Shown piece after piece: positions 34,875 to 43,801 of a stretch of DNA of 64,000 bases (positions within the stretch are counted from its first letter, which is position 1; each line of letters opens with the position of its first letter). The translations under genes were made by a program, and so were the position numbers. Origin of the DNA: Clostridia bacterium (GTDB lineage Bacteria; Bacillota; Clostridia; Lachnospirales; Lachnospiraceae); NCBI GenBank assembly GCA_910574255.1, contig CAJTAK010000019.1, positions 26,370-90,369 on the forward strand, given 5' to 3'. A model generated the notes under the pieces. The model did no database searches and was not told the DNA's origin. It saw only the letters and a list, made by a program, of their open reading frames with translations.

Positions 34875-35990
34875 ATGAAAAAGAAATTACTGGCAGTATT
34901 ATTGACTGCGGCAATGGTGGCGACCATGGCTGCATGTGGGGGAGGCTCTTCGGATCAGGGAACGGAAGCACCGGCAGAAGGCAGTGAGCAGGCCGGGGAT
35001 GATGCAGAGGCACCTGCAGAATCTGACGCAGAGGCTCCATCCGGAAACGGCGCAGACTTTAAGATTGGTCTGATTACAGACGTAGGCGGCGTAAATGACG
35101 GTTCTTTCAACCAGTCCGCATGGGAGGGCCTTCAGAGAGCCATCTCAGAATTAGGCGTTGAGGCTAATTATCTGGAGTCCAAGACAGACGCAGACTATGC
35201 TCCCAACATTGAGGCATTTGTGGATGAGGACTATGATCTCATTATCTGTGTAGGCTATATGCTTGCAGATGCTACCAAGGCAGCGGCAGAGGCTAATCCG
35301 GATGTGAAGTTCGCTATCATTGATGATGCTACCATCGAGCTTGACAATGTAAGCTGTCTGATGTTCAAGCAGGAGCAGGCTTCCTACCTGGTAGGTTATG
35401 TAGCCGGACTTATGACAGAGAAGAACAACATCGGCTTTGTAATCGGTATGGCTAATGACAACATGAACCTGTTCGGATACGGTTACTGCGCAGGTGCACT
35501 GGATGCCAATCCGGATGTCAAGATCCAGCAGTTTAATGCAGACTCTTTTGCAGATCCGGCAGGCGGCAAGAGCAATGCCAACACAGCAATTACCAACGGT
35601 GCGGACATTATCTTCCATGCGGCAGGCGGAACCGGTCTTGGCGTTATTGAGGCATGTAAGGAAGCGGACGGCGTTTATGCAATCGGTGTGGACAGTGATC
35701 AGTCCAGTCTGGCACCGGAGACAATTATCACTTCTGCTATGAAGAGAGTGGACAATGCCGTATACGATGCGGTAGAGGCTCTGATCGGAGGAACTCTGGA
35801 GAGCGGCGTACATACTTATGACCTGGCAGCAGGCGGTGTTGATATTGCACCTACACAGGATCTGCTTCCGGCTGAAGTAATCTCAGCAGTTGAGGAAGTG
35901 AAAGAAAAGATCGTCAGCGGTGAGGTAGTTGTACCATCTTCACAGGAAGAGTTCGAAGCTGCACACGGCGATGTATATGAGCTGGATTAA
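34875..35990 (+). CDS. bmpA: BMP-family nucleoside-binding lipoprotein
   Basis: A 371-residue lipoprotein. The signal peptide ends in a lipobox with C21 (ATMAAC), followed by a Gly/Ser/Glu-rich linker and then the BMP domain: FKIGLITDVGGVNDGSFNQSAWEGLQRA, a hallmark of PnrA/BmpA proteins, plus DLIICVGYMLADAT and FIIFHAAGGTGLGVIEA-type segments. PnrA-type proteins bind purine and other nucleosides outside the membrane. The ATPase and two permeases of a nucleoside importer follow, and four nucleoside-salvage enzymes lie downstream, so this is the substrate-capture subunit. Confidence 0.92.
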   Translation: MKKKLLAVLLTAAMVATMAACGGGSSDQGTEAPAEGSEQAGDDAEAPAESDAEAPSGNGADFKIGLITDVGGVNDGSFNQSAWEGLQRAISELGVEANYLESKTDADYAPNIEAFVDEDYDLIICVGYMLADATKAAAEANPDVKFAIIDDATIELDNVSCLMFKQEQASYLVGYVAGLMTEKNNIGFVIGMANDNMNLFGYGYCAGALDANPDVKIQQFNADSFADPAGGKSNANTAITNGADIIFHAAGGTGLGVIEACKEADGVYAIGVDSDQSSLAPETIITSAMKRVDNAVYDAVEALIGGTLESGVHTYDLAAGGVDIAPTQDLLPAEVISAVEEVKEKIVSGEVVVPSSQEEFEAAHGDVYELD

Positions 35991-36043
35991 TCCTCTTTAA
36001 CAGGAACGGCTTCATATGCTTTAAGAAAAGAATGAAATAGTGT

Positions 36044-36101
36044 GAGCGCCGGGGCAGCTTTTTGTTTGCAGGATGAAAGCGGTCCTGGCGTTCTGCTTTT
36101 T
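36044..36101 (+). terminator. Intra-operon hairpin after bmpA
   Basis: GAGCGCC (36044-36050) pairs with GGCGTTC (36087-36093), with a GG/CC extension, and a TGCTTTTT run follows. A leaky terminator here would make the binding lipoprotein more abundant than the ATPase and permeases, as is common for ABC importers. Confidence 0.45.
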
Positions 36102-36199
36102 GGTGCACAGATACTTGCAGATGCTTGCGGGTGTCCGGCACGGCAGGCAGGAAAGGTTTTCCGGCAGAATTTAAAAAAGGGATAAAGGAGGTAGGGGGA

Positions 36200-37744
36200 G
36201 TGGGAAAAGTGAGCCACATGGATGAAAGTAAAACGGTCATCCAAATGAAAGACATTGTAAAGAAATTTGGGGATTTTACAGCCAACGACCACATCAACCT
36301 GACGGTGCACAAAGGGGAGGTCCACGCCATTTTAGGGGAGAACGGTGCAGGCAAAAGCACTATGATGAACGTGCTCTGCGGCCTGTATAAGCCTACCAGC
36401 GGACAGATTTTTATCAATGAAAAAGAAGTTCAGTTTTCCAGTCCCAAGGAAGCCATTGATATGGGAATCGGCATGGTTCATCAGCATTTTATGCTGATTC
36501 AGCCATTTACGGTTGCGGATAATATCATCCTTGGAGTGGAACCGGTAAAGGGCTTGGTAGTTGATCACCAGACGGCCCGTGAAAAGGTTGTGGAATTATC
36601 AGAACGTTATGGGATGAAAGTAGATCCGGATGCCAAAGTGGAGGACATTTCCGTTGGTATGCAGCAGCGTGTGGAAATTTTGAAAGTGCTTTACAGGGGA
36701 GCAGACACGCTGATTCTGGATGAGCCTACGGCTTCCCTGACACCTCAGGAGATCGAGGGACTTATGGAGATTATTGAGAACCTTACGGCAGACGGAAAGA
36801 GTGTGATTCTCATTACCCATAAGCTGAAAGAGATTACGGCCTGTGCGGACACCTGTACCATTATCCGCCAGGGAAAATACATTCGTACCGTAAAAGTGGA
36901 CGAGGTCAATGAAAATGAACTGGCGGCTATGATGGTAGGCCGTGATGTGAATTTTGCAGTGGAAAAGAAAGAAATGATTCCCGGTGAGATTGTTCTTGAG
37001 GTCAAGGATATCCATGCAAAGGATTACCGGGATGTGGAGATATTAAAAGGGTTCAATCTGAATGTAAGAAGAGGCGAGATTGTAGGACTTGCCGGTGTGG
37101 ACGGCAACGGTCAGACGGAGCTTGTGGAGGTACTGACGGGACTACGCAGGGCAGACGCCGGAGAGGTAAGGATTCTCGGAAAGGATGTATTTAACAAATC
37201 TCCCAGAGAGACTTTTGAAAGCGGAATCTCCAGTATTCCGGCAGATCGCCAGAAGCACGGACTGATTCTGGATTTTTCCAATGAGGACAATCTGATTCTT
37301 CAGCATTTTGAGGAAGAACCATTTTCCAGTAAGAGGATTCTGAACCGGAAAGCCATTCGTGAGCATGCACTGGAGCTTGAGGAAAAGTTTGATATCCGGC
37401 CCAGAGGCAGTGCCGGTGCTCCGTCAGGAACTCTTTCAGGTGGAAATCAGCAGAAAGTTATCATAGCCCGGGAGGTAACCAACGATAAGGATCTTCTGAT
37501 TGCGGTAAATCCTACCCGTGGTCTGGATGTGGGTGCTATTGAGTTTGTACATAAATATCTTGTTGAGCAGAGAAATAAGAACAAAGCGGTACTTTTGGTA
37601 TCCTTTGAACTGGATGAGATTATGAGCCTGTCGGATCGGATTGAGGTTATTTTTGACGGACAGATAACGGGAAGTGTGGCCGGAAAAGATGCGGATGAGA
37701 AAGAGCTTGGCTTTATGATGGCAGGAGGTAAGAAGCATGAATAA
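36200..37744 (+). CDS. nupA: Nucleoside ABC importer ATPase (double domain)
   Basis: A 514-residue protein with two ABC domains, like sugar- and nucleoside-type RbsA/NupA ATPases. Domain 1 has GENGAGKSTMMNVLCGLYKPTSG and SVGMQQRVEILKVLYRGADTLILDEPTASLTP; domain 2 has GVDGNGQTELVEVLTG, LSGGNQQKVIIAREV and AVNPTRGLDVGAIEF. The second Walker A lacks the canonical GKS, normal for this family. I chose the GTG at 36200, 8 bases after AAGGAGG; the ATG at 36218 is an alternative. It overlaps nupB by 8 bases. Confidence 0.9.
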   Translation: MGKVSHMDESKTVIQMKDIVKKFGDFTANDHINLTVHKGEVHAILGENGAGKSTMMNVLCGLYKPTSGQIFINEKEVQFSSPKEAIDMGIGMVHQHFMLIQPFTVADNIILGVEPVKGLVVDHQTAREKVVELSERYGMKVDPDAKVEDISVGMQQRVEILKVLYRGADTLILDEPTASLTPQEIEGLMEIIENLTADGKSVILITHKLKEITACADTCTIIRQGKYIRTVKVDEVNENELAAMMVGRDVNFAVEKKEMIPGEIVLEVKDIHAKDYRDVEILKGFNLNVRRGEIVGLAGVDGNGQTELVEVLTGLRRADAGEVRILGKDVFNKSPRETFESGISSIPADRQKHGLILDFSNEDNLILQHFEEEPFSSKRILNRKAIREHALELEEKFDIRPRGSAGAPSGTLSGGNQQKVIIAREVTNDKDLLIAVNPTRGLDVGAIEFVHKYLVEQRNKNKAVLLVSFELDEIMSLSDRIEVIFDGQITGSVAGKDADEKELGFMMAGGKKHE

Positions 37745-38804
37745 AAAGAAAAGTATTTTGGAAAGTAATGTATTCTATACTCTGATTGCCATTCTGGCAG
37801 GTTTCATTATCGGAGCAATCTTTTTGATGATTGCAGGCATTAGCCCGGCTGTGGCGTATGGAAAGCTGTTTAGCAGTATTTTTGGAAAATCCAAGTATCT
37901 GGTGTGGACCTTGATCTATGCAAGTCCTCTGATTTTTACCGGACTGAGCGTAGCCTTTTCTTTCCGGACGGGCGTGTTTAATATCGGAGCTGAGGGACAG
38001 TTTGTAGTGGGGGCTCTGACTGCCTGCTGCATCGGAATTCTTGTGGACGTTCCGGCATGGATTCATGTGCCGCTGTGTATCATCGGGGCTGCGGCGGCAG
38101 GATGTATCTGGTCTTTGTTCGTAGGCATTTTAAAAGTAAAACGGGGAATCCATGAAGTGCTTTCTTTTATTATGTTTAACTGGATTGCTTTCTATCTCTC
38201 CAATTACGTGGTGAATCTGTCGGTGATTCACAAGGAGGGCGGCGGCGAAGCCACCAAGGATGTTCTGGATTCTTCCAGAATCCTGTTCCCGGAGGGGCTT
38301 CGAAAAGCCCTTGACTGTACTTCCGCCAACTGGGGCATTGTTCTGGCTGTTGCGGCGGCAATTATTATCTGGATTATCATTGAGAAGACGACGCTTGGTT
38401 ATAAATTAAAAGCCGTAGGATTTAACAGCAACGGAGCCCTGTATGGAGGAATCAATGCGGACGCTTCCATACTGACAGCCCTTGGAATCTCCGGTGCCCT
38501 GGCAGGACTTGGGGGTGCGGTGCAGATTCTGGGAATGGCAGGACGGTTAAGCCAGTTTGCAGGTCAGGAGGGCTTCGGGTTCGAGGGAATCACGGTAGCC
38601 CTTATCGGCTCATCCAGTCCCATCGGATGTATTTTCTCAGGTCTTTTCTATGGAGCCATGAAGTACGGCGGATCAAAGCTCAGTATGGTGAAAGCGCCCT
38701 CTGAGGTTGTAAATATTATTATGGGATGTGTCATTCTCTTTATTGCCATTTCCCATGTGTTCCGTACGTTGTTTGCACGCTTTATAAAAAAGGAGGGAAA
38801 GTAG
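37737..38804 (+). CDS. nupB: Nucleoside ABC importer permease 1
   Basis: A 355-residue membrane protein of the BPD_transp_2 type with about nine hydrophobic segments. Markers include AFSFRTGVFNIGAEGQF, a loop found in NupP/NupB-like permeases, and GLGGAVQILGMAGRLSQFAGQEGFGFEGITVALIGSSSPIGCI near the C-terminus. It overlaps the ATPase end by 8 bases and is one base from nupC. It forms half of the transmembrane pathway for nucleosides delivered by BmpA. Confidence 0.9.
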   Translation: MNKKKSILESNVFYTLIAILAGFIIGAIFLMIAGISPAVAYGKLFSSIFGKSKYLVWTLIYASPLIFTGLSVAFSFRTGVFNIGAEGQFVVGALTACCIGILVDVPAWIHVPLCIIGAAAAGCIWSLFVGILKVKRGIHEVLSFIMFNWIAFYLSNYVVNLSVIHKEGGGEATKDVLDSSRILFPEGLRKALDCTSANWGIVLAVAAAIIIWIIIEKTTLGYKLKAVGFNSNGALYGGINADASILTALGISGALAGLGGAVQILGMAGRLSQFAGQEGFGFEGITVALIGSSSPIGCIFSGLFYGAMKYGGSKLSMVKAPSEVVNIIMGCVILFIAISHVFRTLFARFIKKEGK

Positions 38805-38805
38805 A

Positions 38806-39741
38806 ATGGATGTCTTAATTAAAAATCTTGGTCTGCTTATCAACGCAACACTGATCGCTACGCCGCCTCTTTTGCTGGCAGCACTGGGCTCCTGCTTCTC
38901 AGAACGCAGCGGTGTTGTAAACATTGGAATTGAGGGGATGATGACAATCGGGGCCTTTACGGGGGCTGTTATGGGACTTGTATCCGGAAACGGCTGGATT
39001 GCCTTTTTCTGTGCAGGTCTGGCCGGGGCCTTATTTGGCGTGATTCATGCGGTGGCATGTATTTCCTTCCATGCGGATCAGACCATTGCCGGAACAGCCA
39101 TTAATTTCCTTGGACCCGGTCTTGCGGTGTTTCTCTGTAAGGCAATGTTTGATAATTCTTCGGATACGCCGGCTATGGATACAAGCTGCAAGCTGCCGAA
39201 GCTCTTTGAGGGAGTATTTCCCACCGGATCATTCTGGAGTAATGTGCTGAATGTTTATTCTATGGCATATTTGGTGTTTATCGTGGCCTTTGTATGCTGG
39301 TTTGTCTTTTATAAGACAAAGTTCGGCACACATTTAAGGGCGGTGGGCGAGCATCCGGAGGCATGTGAATCCCTGGGTATTGACGTGTACAAGGTACGCT
39401 ATATCTGTGTGATTCTTTCCGGCTTTATGGCAGGACTTGGCGGAGCCTTTGTGACGCTGGCTACAATCAACCAGTTTCGGCCCAGTGTTATCGTCGGACA
39501 GGGCTTTATTGCTATTGCGGCGGTTATTTTCGGAAAGTTCTCTCCGGGCGGCGCTATGAAAGCCTGCCTGCTGTTCGGGCTTTGCAGCGGCATTAAGACA
39601 CTGGCGGGACAGAGCAATACCATTTCCCCCAATCTGGTCTCCATGATCCCGTATATTGTGACCATTCTGGCACTTGTACTCTTTGTAGGAAAGGCTCATA
39701 CGCCGGCGGCAAATGGAAAGATCTTTGTGAAGTCGAAATAA
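38806..39741 (+). CDS. nupC: Nucleoside ABC importer permease 2
   Basis: A 311-residue BPD_transp_2-type permease with about eight hydrophobic segments. It carries LGSCFSERSGVVNIGIEGMMTIGAF, the partner loop to that in NupB, and GLGGAFVTLATINQF, GFIAIAAVIFGKFSPGGAM in the C-terminal half. It follows nupB by one base with GGAGGG as ribosome binding site. With NupB and NupA it completes a BmpA-NupABC nucleoside importer. The name NupC here means the ABC permease, not the unrelated CNT-family transporter. Confidence 0.9.
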   Translation: MDVLIKNLGLLINATLIATPPLLLAALGSCFSERSGVVNIGIEGMMTIGAFTGAVMGLVSGNGWIAFFCAGLAGALFGVIHAVACISFHADQTIAGTAINFLGPGLAVFLCKAMFDNSSDTPAMDTSCKLPKLFEGVFPTGSFWSNVLNVYSMAYLVFIVAFVCWFVFYKTKFGTHLRAVGEHPEACESLGIDVYKVRYICVILSGFMAGLGGAFVTLATINQFRPSVIVGQGFIAIAAVIFGKFSPGGAMKACLLFGLCSGIKTLAGQSNTISPNLVSMIPYIVTILALVLFVGKAHTPAANGKIFVKSK

Positions 39742-39794
39742 AATATAAAAAGGGAAATGAATTCTTCTGTTAAAGGGGGGCATTTGCAGGGGGT

Positions 39795-39905
39795 GCGGAA
39801 CAAAAAAAGTAAAAGCCCTGACAGTGCCAGATGGATATTCGGACGGTATTTAACGGCCGAACATCCATCTATATAAAGGGTGCCGGCAGGGCTTAAGCGG
39901 AACTA
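39795..39905 (+). repeat. ~103-nt two-hairpin repeat, yjjI copy
   Basis: A partial right end (GCGGAAC at 39795-39801) precedes one full unit from 39813 to 39905. The outer stem GCCCTG/CAGGGC encloses CAGTGCC and GGTGCC, then an inner hairpin of ATGGAT and TTCGG halves, and the unit ends GCGGAACT. The same skeleton occurs before deoC and thiE with different stem bases. Confidence 0.7.
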
Positions 39906-39944
39906 GGATAAAAAGCTGGAATAGGATAAAAAGCTGGAATAGGA
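39906..39944 (+). repeat. Tandem 18-nt duplication containing ribosome-binding-site-like sequence
   Basis: GGATAAAAAGCTGGAATA occurs twice back to back (39906-39923, 39924-39941) and is followed by GGAG. The third GGA is the ribosome binding site of yjjI (ATG at 39955). The duplication seems to have grown from a slipped copy of the site. Confidence 0.75.
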
Positions 39945-39954
39945 GTGATGAATA

Positions 39955-41499
39955 ATGAGAGATATTTCTATGGAACGTGTAAATGAAACCAGGAAAAGGA
40001 TTCTGGAGATTATTGAGAGTCCCACCCTGACTCATGAGCAGAAGCTGACCAATCTTGCAGGCCAGGCAGACTCTCTGATGGAGGTTCTGGATCTGCCGGA
40101 GGGACTGGATGAGCTTCTGAATGTGGGAATTGACAAGCAGTGCATCTGCGACCTTTCGGAGGGCCATGCGCCTGTGCGCCCCCGCTATATTGCGCCGGAC
40201 TATGCCAAGTTTATGAAAGAGGGCTGTGAATTCCTGCAGCTTCCTGCCCCCGCAGATCTCTATGAGGCACTGAACGGTCTTTTGATCTTCTACAAGCATG
40301 TGCCCAGCGTTACCAATTATCCCGTTTACGTGGGGCAGCTGGATGAGCTTTTGGAGCCTTTTATTGACACCGTGGATGAGGAACAGGCAAAGAAGCTTCT
40401 TCGTATGTTTATGATTCATGTGGATCGCACGGTTCTGGATTCTTTCTCCCATGCCAATATCGGCCCGAAGCCTACCAAGGCAGGGCGGCTGCTTCTGGAG
40501 GTAGAGACGGAGCTTGAGCATGCGGTGCCCAATCTGACCCTGAAGTATGAGGAGGGAGTCACGGATGATGACTTTATGCTGAAAGCCATTGACTGTGCCC
40601 TCCACAGTGCAAAGCCAAGCTTTGCCAATCACAAGATGTTTAAAAGCGAGCTTACCGAGCAGTACGTGATTGCAAGCTGCTACAATGGACTGCCTTTGGG
40701 CGGCGGCTCCTATACCCTCTGCCGGCTGATTTTGGGTAATATTGCTAAGAGAGCCAAAAATATTCAGGATTTTAAGGAGAGAGAGCTTCCCTATGTGATG
40801 GACATTATGGCAAGGTATATGGATGCCAGAGTCCGCTTCGAGGTGGAGGAAAGCGGCTTCTTTGAGAATCATTTCCTGGTAAAGGAGGGCTTTATCCGCA
40901 GAGACCGCTTTACGGCTATGTATGGCCTTGTGGGGCTTGCGGAGTGTGTAAATCTTCTGTTGGAGAAAGAGGGTAAGACGGGCAGGTTCGGACATGATGA
41001 GTATGCCAATAACCTTGGCGTGGAGATTATGAACCAGATTGATGCCTTTAATAAGCAGCATGAGGCTCCTTACTGTGAGGTGACCGGAGGACATTATCTG
41101 CTCCATGCACAGGTAGGGCTTGCGGAGGATCAGCATGTGACTCCGGGAACACGGATTCCCATTGGGGAAGAGCCCCAGGAGTTGATTGAGCATCTTCAGG
41201 TTATCAATCGGTTTCATAAGTATTTCCCATCCGGAACGGGAGATATTTTCCCCATTGATCTGACGGTACACAGGAATCCGGAATTTGTTCTTGATATTAT
41301 CAAGGGCGCTTTCCGGCAGGATTTGAGGTATCTGTCTTTCTATTCCAGCGACAGCGATGTGATCCGTGTTACGGGGTATCTGGTAAAACGTTCCGAGATG
41401 GAGAAGCTGGACAGCGGCCTTGCAGTGCTTCAGAATACCACAGGACTGGGCTTGGGAGCTTCTAAGAACGGGCATATTTTGGAGCGAAAGATTCGATAG
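39955..41499 (+). CDS. yjjI: YjjI-family glycyl radical enzyme
   Basis: A 514-residue protein of the YjjI family (about 510 residues). Near the C-terminus RVTGY at 471-475 is the glycyl radical motif, with G474 as the radical site. ASCYNGLP around C242 is the likely active-site cysteine loop. YjjI needs a radical-SAM activase, and yjjW is 2.3 kb downstream on the same strand. To my knowledge its reaction is not established; E. coli yjjI and yjjW also flank the deoCABD genes. Here the enzyme sits between the nucleoside importer and uridine phosphorylase, with deoB, deoD and deoC further on, which points to a substrate from nucleoside or (deoxy)ribose catabolism (inference). GGAG precedes the ATG. 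Confidence 0.9.
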   Translation: MRDISMERVNETRKRILEIIESPTLTHEQKLTNLAGQADSLMEVLDLPEGLDELLNVGIDKQCICDLSEGHAPVRPRYIAPDYAKFMKEGCEFLQLPAPADLYEALNGLLIFYKHVPSVTNYPVYVGQLDELLEPFIDTVDEEQAKKLLRMFMIHVDRTVLDSFSHANIGPKPTKAGRLLLEVETELEHAVPNLTLKYEEGVTDDDFMLKAIDCALHSAKPSFANHKMFKSELTEQYVIASCYNGLPLGGGSYTLCRLILGNIAKRAKNIQDFKERELPYVMDIMARYMDARVRFEVEESGFFENHFLVKEGFIRRDRFTAMYGLVGLAECVNLLLEKEGKTGRFGHDEYANNLGVEIMNQIDAFNKQHEAPYCEVTGGHYLLHAQVGLAEDQHVTPGTRIPIGEEPQELIEHLQVINRFHKYFPSGTGDIFPIDLTVHRNPEFVLDIIKGAFRQDLRYLSFYSSDSDVIRVTGYLVKRSEMEKLDSGLAVLQNTTGLGLGASKNGHILERKIR

Positions 41500-41564
41500 A
41501 GAGAAATTATGTAACTTTACCCTTTAGTGCCATCATGCAGTGATTTTAATAGGAGGAACAGATT
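41500..41564 (+). repeat. Partial repeat-like segment before udp
   Basis: CTTTACCCTTTAGTGC at about 41517-41532, followed by CATCATG, nearly matches the sequence at the thiM 3' end (CTTTACCCTTTAGTGC, then TGTCATG) that begins the thiE repeat array. Here the rest of the unit is missing, so it looks like a lone left end. AGGAGG precedes udp. Confidence 0.5.
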
Positions 41565-42350
41565 ATGAATTATTCGGAAGATGCCAGCAAACAATATCAT
41601 ATTCAGGCAGGTCAGGGGGACGTGGGGAAATATGTGATTCTTCCGGGAGATCCCAAGCGTTGCGCAAAGATTGCCGCCTATTTTGACGATGCGGTTCTTA
41701 TGGCGGACAGCCGGGAATACGTCACTTATACAGGATATTTGGATGGAGTTAAGGTAAGTGTAACCTCTACCGGAATCGGCGGCCCCTCCGCATCCATTGC
41801 CATGGAAGAGCTGGTAAATGCAGGAGCAGACACCTTTATCCGTGTGGGAACCTGCGGAGGTATGCAGCTGGATGTAAAGAGCGGTGATCTGGTGATTGCC
41901 ACCGGAGCTATCCGCATGGAGGGAACCAGCAGAGAGTATGCGCCCATTGAATTTCCGGCTGTGGCGGATATCGGCATTGTCAATGCCCTGATTGCATCTG
42001 CCAAGGAGATGGAAAAGGATTATCATGCGGGAGTTGTCCAGTGCAAGGATTCCTTTTACGGACAGCACTCACCGGAGACAAAGCCTGTAAGCTATGAGCT
42101 TTTGAATAAGTGGGAGGCGTGGAAGCGTCTTGGCTGCCTTGCTTCTGAGATGGAGTCTGCGGCGCTGTTCGTGGCAGCAAGCGCTCTGCATGTACGTGTA
42201 GGCTCCGTATTTCTGGTAGTTGCCAATCAGGAGAGGGAAAAGGAGGGGCTTGAGAATCCGGTGGTTCATGATACGGATATGGCAATCCGGACAGCGGTAG
42301 CGGCACTTCGCAAGCTAATTAAGGAAGATGCAGCGGCCTCAAAGAAATAG
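41565..42350 (+). CDS. udp: Uridine phosphorylase
   Basis: A 261-residue nucleoside phosphorylase (PNP/UDP family I). [15 protein letters not shown] binds phosphate, [16 protein letters not shown] and [23 protein letters not shown] form the active site, [13 protein letters not shown] resembles the E. coli Udp uracil-site region, and EMESAALF binds ribose. It splits uridine (and possibly deoxyuridine or thymidine) with phosphate to give (deoxy)ribose-1-phosphate, which the next gene's phosphopentomutase converts to the 5-phosphate. AATAGGAGGAAC precedes the ATG. Its stop is directly followed by the 51-bp repeat array. Confidence 0.9.
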   Translation: MNYSEDASKQYHIQAGQGDVGKYVILPGDPKRCAKIAAYFDDAVLMADSREYVTYTGYLDGVKVSVTSTGIGGPSASIAMEELVNAGADTFIRVGTCGGMQLDVKSGDLVIATGAIRMEGTSREYAPIEFPAVADIGIVNALIASAKEMEKDYHAGVVQCKDSFYGQHSPETKPVSYELLNKWEAWKRLGCLASEMESAALFVAASALHVRVGSVFLVVANQEREKEGLENPVVHDTDMAIRTAVAALRKLIKEDAAASKK

Positions 42351-42494
42351 GGTATCCCTTTATGCACAAAAAACATGTGCAAATTAAGGAAACACCTAAA
42401 AGGTATCCCTTTATGCACAAAAAACATGTGCAAATTAAGGAAACACCTAAAAGGTATCCCTTTATGCACAAAAAACATGTGCAAATTAAGGAAA
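42351..42494 (+). repeat. 51-bp hairpin repeat, three tandem copies before deoB
   Basis: Units start at 42351, 42402 and 42453 with GGTATCCCTTTATGCAC; each has the hairpin TGCACA-7nt-TGTGCA, then AATTAAGGAAACACC. The third copy is cut after GAAA, where the sequence becomes GGAG, the deoB ribosome binding site. The first copy begins on the base after the udp stop. A related array lies before thiW. Confidence 0.9.
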
Positions 42495-42508
42495 GGAGAA
42501 AATGCGTT

Positions 42509-43699
42509 TTGGGGAAATATAAACGTGTGTTTGTAGTAGTGGTAGATTCTCTGGGCGTTGGAGAAATGACGGATTCCAAAGAATACGGGGATGTGGGAGT
42601 GAATACCTTAGAGCATATTTCAGCCTCTGTGGATTCCTTTGAGATCCCCAATCTGAAACGCCTTGGACTGGCTAATTTATGCACCTTAAAACAGGTGGAA
42701 CCGGTAGAAGCTCCCTTGGCTTATTACACAAAGATGAATGAAAAAAGCCGCAGCAAGGATACCATGACCGGACACTGGGAGATTATGGGTCTTGAGGGGA
42801 AGCAGCCCATGAAGACCTTTACGGACACAGGATTTCCGCCGGAACTGATTCGGGAGCTGGAGGAACGGACGGGCCATAAGGTGATCGGCAACAAGAGCGC
42901 CAGCGGAACGGAGATTCTGGAGGAGCTTGCAGAGGAAGAGATTGCCACAGGCCATATGATTGTCTATACTTCCGCCGACTCGGTGCTGCAGATCTGCGGA
43001 AATGAAGAGACCTTTGATTTAAAGGAGCTTTACCGTTGCTGCGAGATTGCAAGGGAAATCACTATGAAAGACGAGTGGAAAGTTGGCCGGGTAATCGCAA
43101 GGCCCTATGTGGGGAAGAAACGTGGGGAGTTTAAGCGGACCAGCAACCGTCATGACTATGCCTTAAAGCCTTTTGGGAAAACGGCTTTGGATGCTTTGAA
43201 AGATAATGGTCTGGATGTGATTTCCGTTGGTAAGATCAAGGATATCTTTGACGGGGAGGGCATCACCCGGGCTTTGAAGTCCCAAAGCTCCGTGCATGGC
43301 ATGGAACAGACCATTGAGATTGCAAAGGAGGATTTTCATGGTCTGTGCTTTGTGAATCTGGTGGATTTTGATGCTCTGTGGGGCCATAGGCGGAATCCCG
43401 CAGGCTATGCCCAGGAGATTGAAAAGTTTGATAAGAATCTCGGTGTGCTTATGGAGCTTCTGAAAGAGGACGATCTTTTGATTATTACAGCAGACCACGG
43501 AAATGATCCTACGTATACCGGAACGGATCACACAAGGGAAAAGGTGCCGTTTTTGGCTTACTCGCCCTCTATGAAAGGCCATGGAATGTTACCCGAGACA
43601 GATACCTTTGCCGTGATTGGCACAACCATAACGGATAACTTCGGTATTCCCATGCCAGATGGAACCATTGGAACCTCTCTTCTTAAGAAGCTTGTATAA
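42509..43699 (+). CDS. deoB: Phosphopentomutase
   Basis: A 396-residue alkaline-phosphatase-like mutase that converts (deoxy)ribose-1-phosphate to the 5-phosphate. [15 protein letters not shown] at the start gives a metal Asp and fits the family N-terminus; [12 protein letters not shown] has the catalytic Thr; [15 protein letters not shown] and [20 protein letters not shown] hold the other metal ligands. The in-frame start is TTG at 42509, 10 bases after AGGAG; the ATG at 42502 is out of frame and soon stops. The same frame runs back through the repeat array to 42362, but that is unlikely to be translated. Confidence 0.92.
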   Translation: MGKYKRVFVVVVDSLGVGEMTDSKEYGDVGVNTLEHISASVDSFEIPNLKRLGLANLCTLKQVEPVEAPLAYYTKMNEKSRSKDTMTGHWEIMGLEGKQPMKTFTDTGFPPELIRELEERTGHKVIGNKSASGTEILEELAEEEIATGHMIVYTSADSVLQICGNEETFDLKELYRCCEIAREITMKDEWKVGRVIARPYVGKKRGEFKRTSNRHDYALKPFGKTALDALKDNGLDVISVGKIKDIFDGEGITRALKSQSSVHGMEQTIEIAKEDFHGLCFVNLVDFDALWGHRRNPAGYAQEIEKFDKNLGVLMELLKEDDLLIITADHGNDPTYTGTDHTREKVPFLAYSPSMKGHGMLPETDTFAVIGTTITDNFGIPMPDGTIGTSLLKKLV

Positions 43700-43801
43700 A
43701 TGGTATTTCGGGAGCTTGTGGAAACGATATTCCGGTGCATCTTTTGTACAGGAGAAGCCGGCGAAAGGTATACCAGGATTTAGAAAAGGAGACTACGGCA
43801 G

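Noticed and set aside
35151..35813. A 220-codon open frame opposite bmpA
   Set aside because: Antisense artefact over a well-supported gene, without a start signal.
39850..41475. A 541-codon open frame on the strand opposite yjjI
   Set aside because: It has low-complexity His/Leu/Ile-rich composition from antisense codon bias, no ribosome binding site and no family motif; yjjI is clearly the real gene.
42351..42494. CRISPR array
   Set aside because: Units are contiguous 51-base tandem copies without unique spacers, and there are no cas genes nearby.
42362..42508. N-terminal extension of deoB through the 51-bp repeats
   Set aside because: Known phosphopentomutases start at the VFVVVVDS strand, and a well-placed AGGAG serves the TTG at 42509. 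I keep the in-frame property only as an observation.
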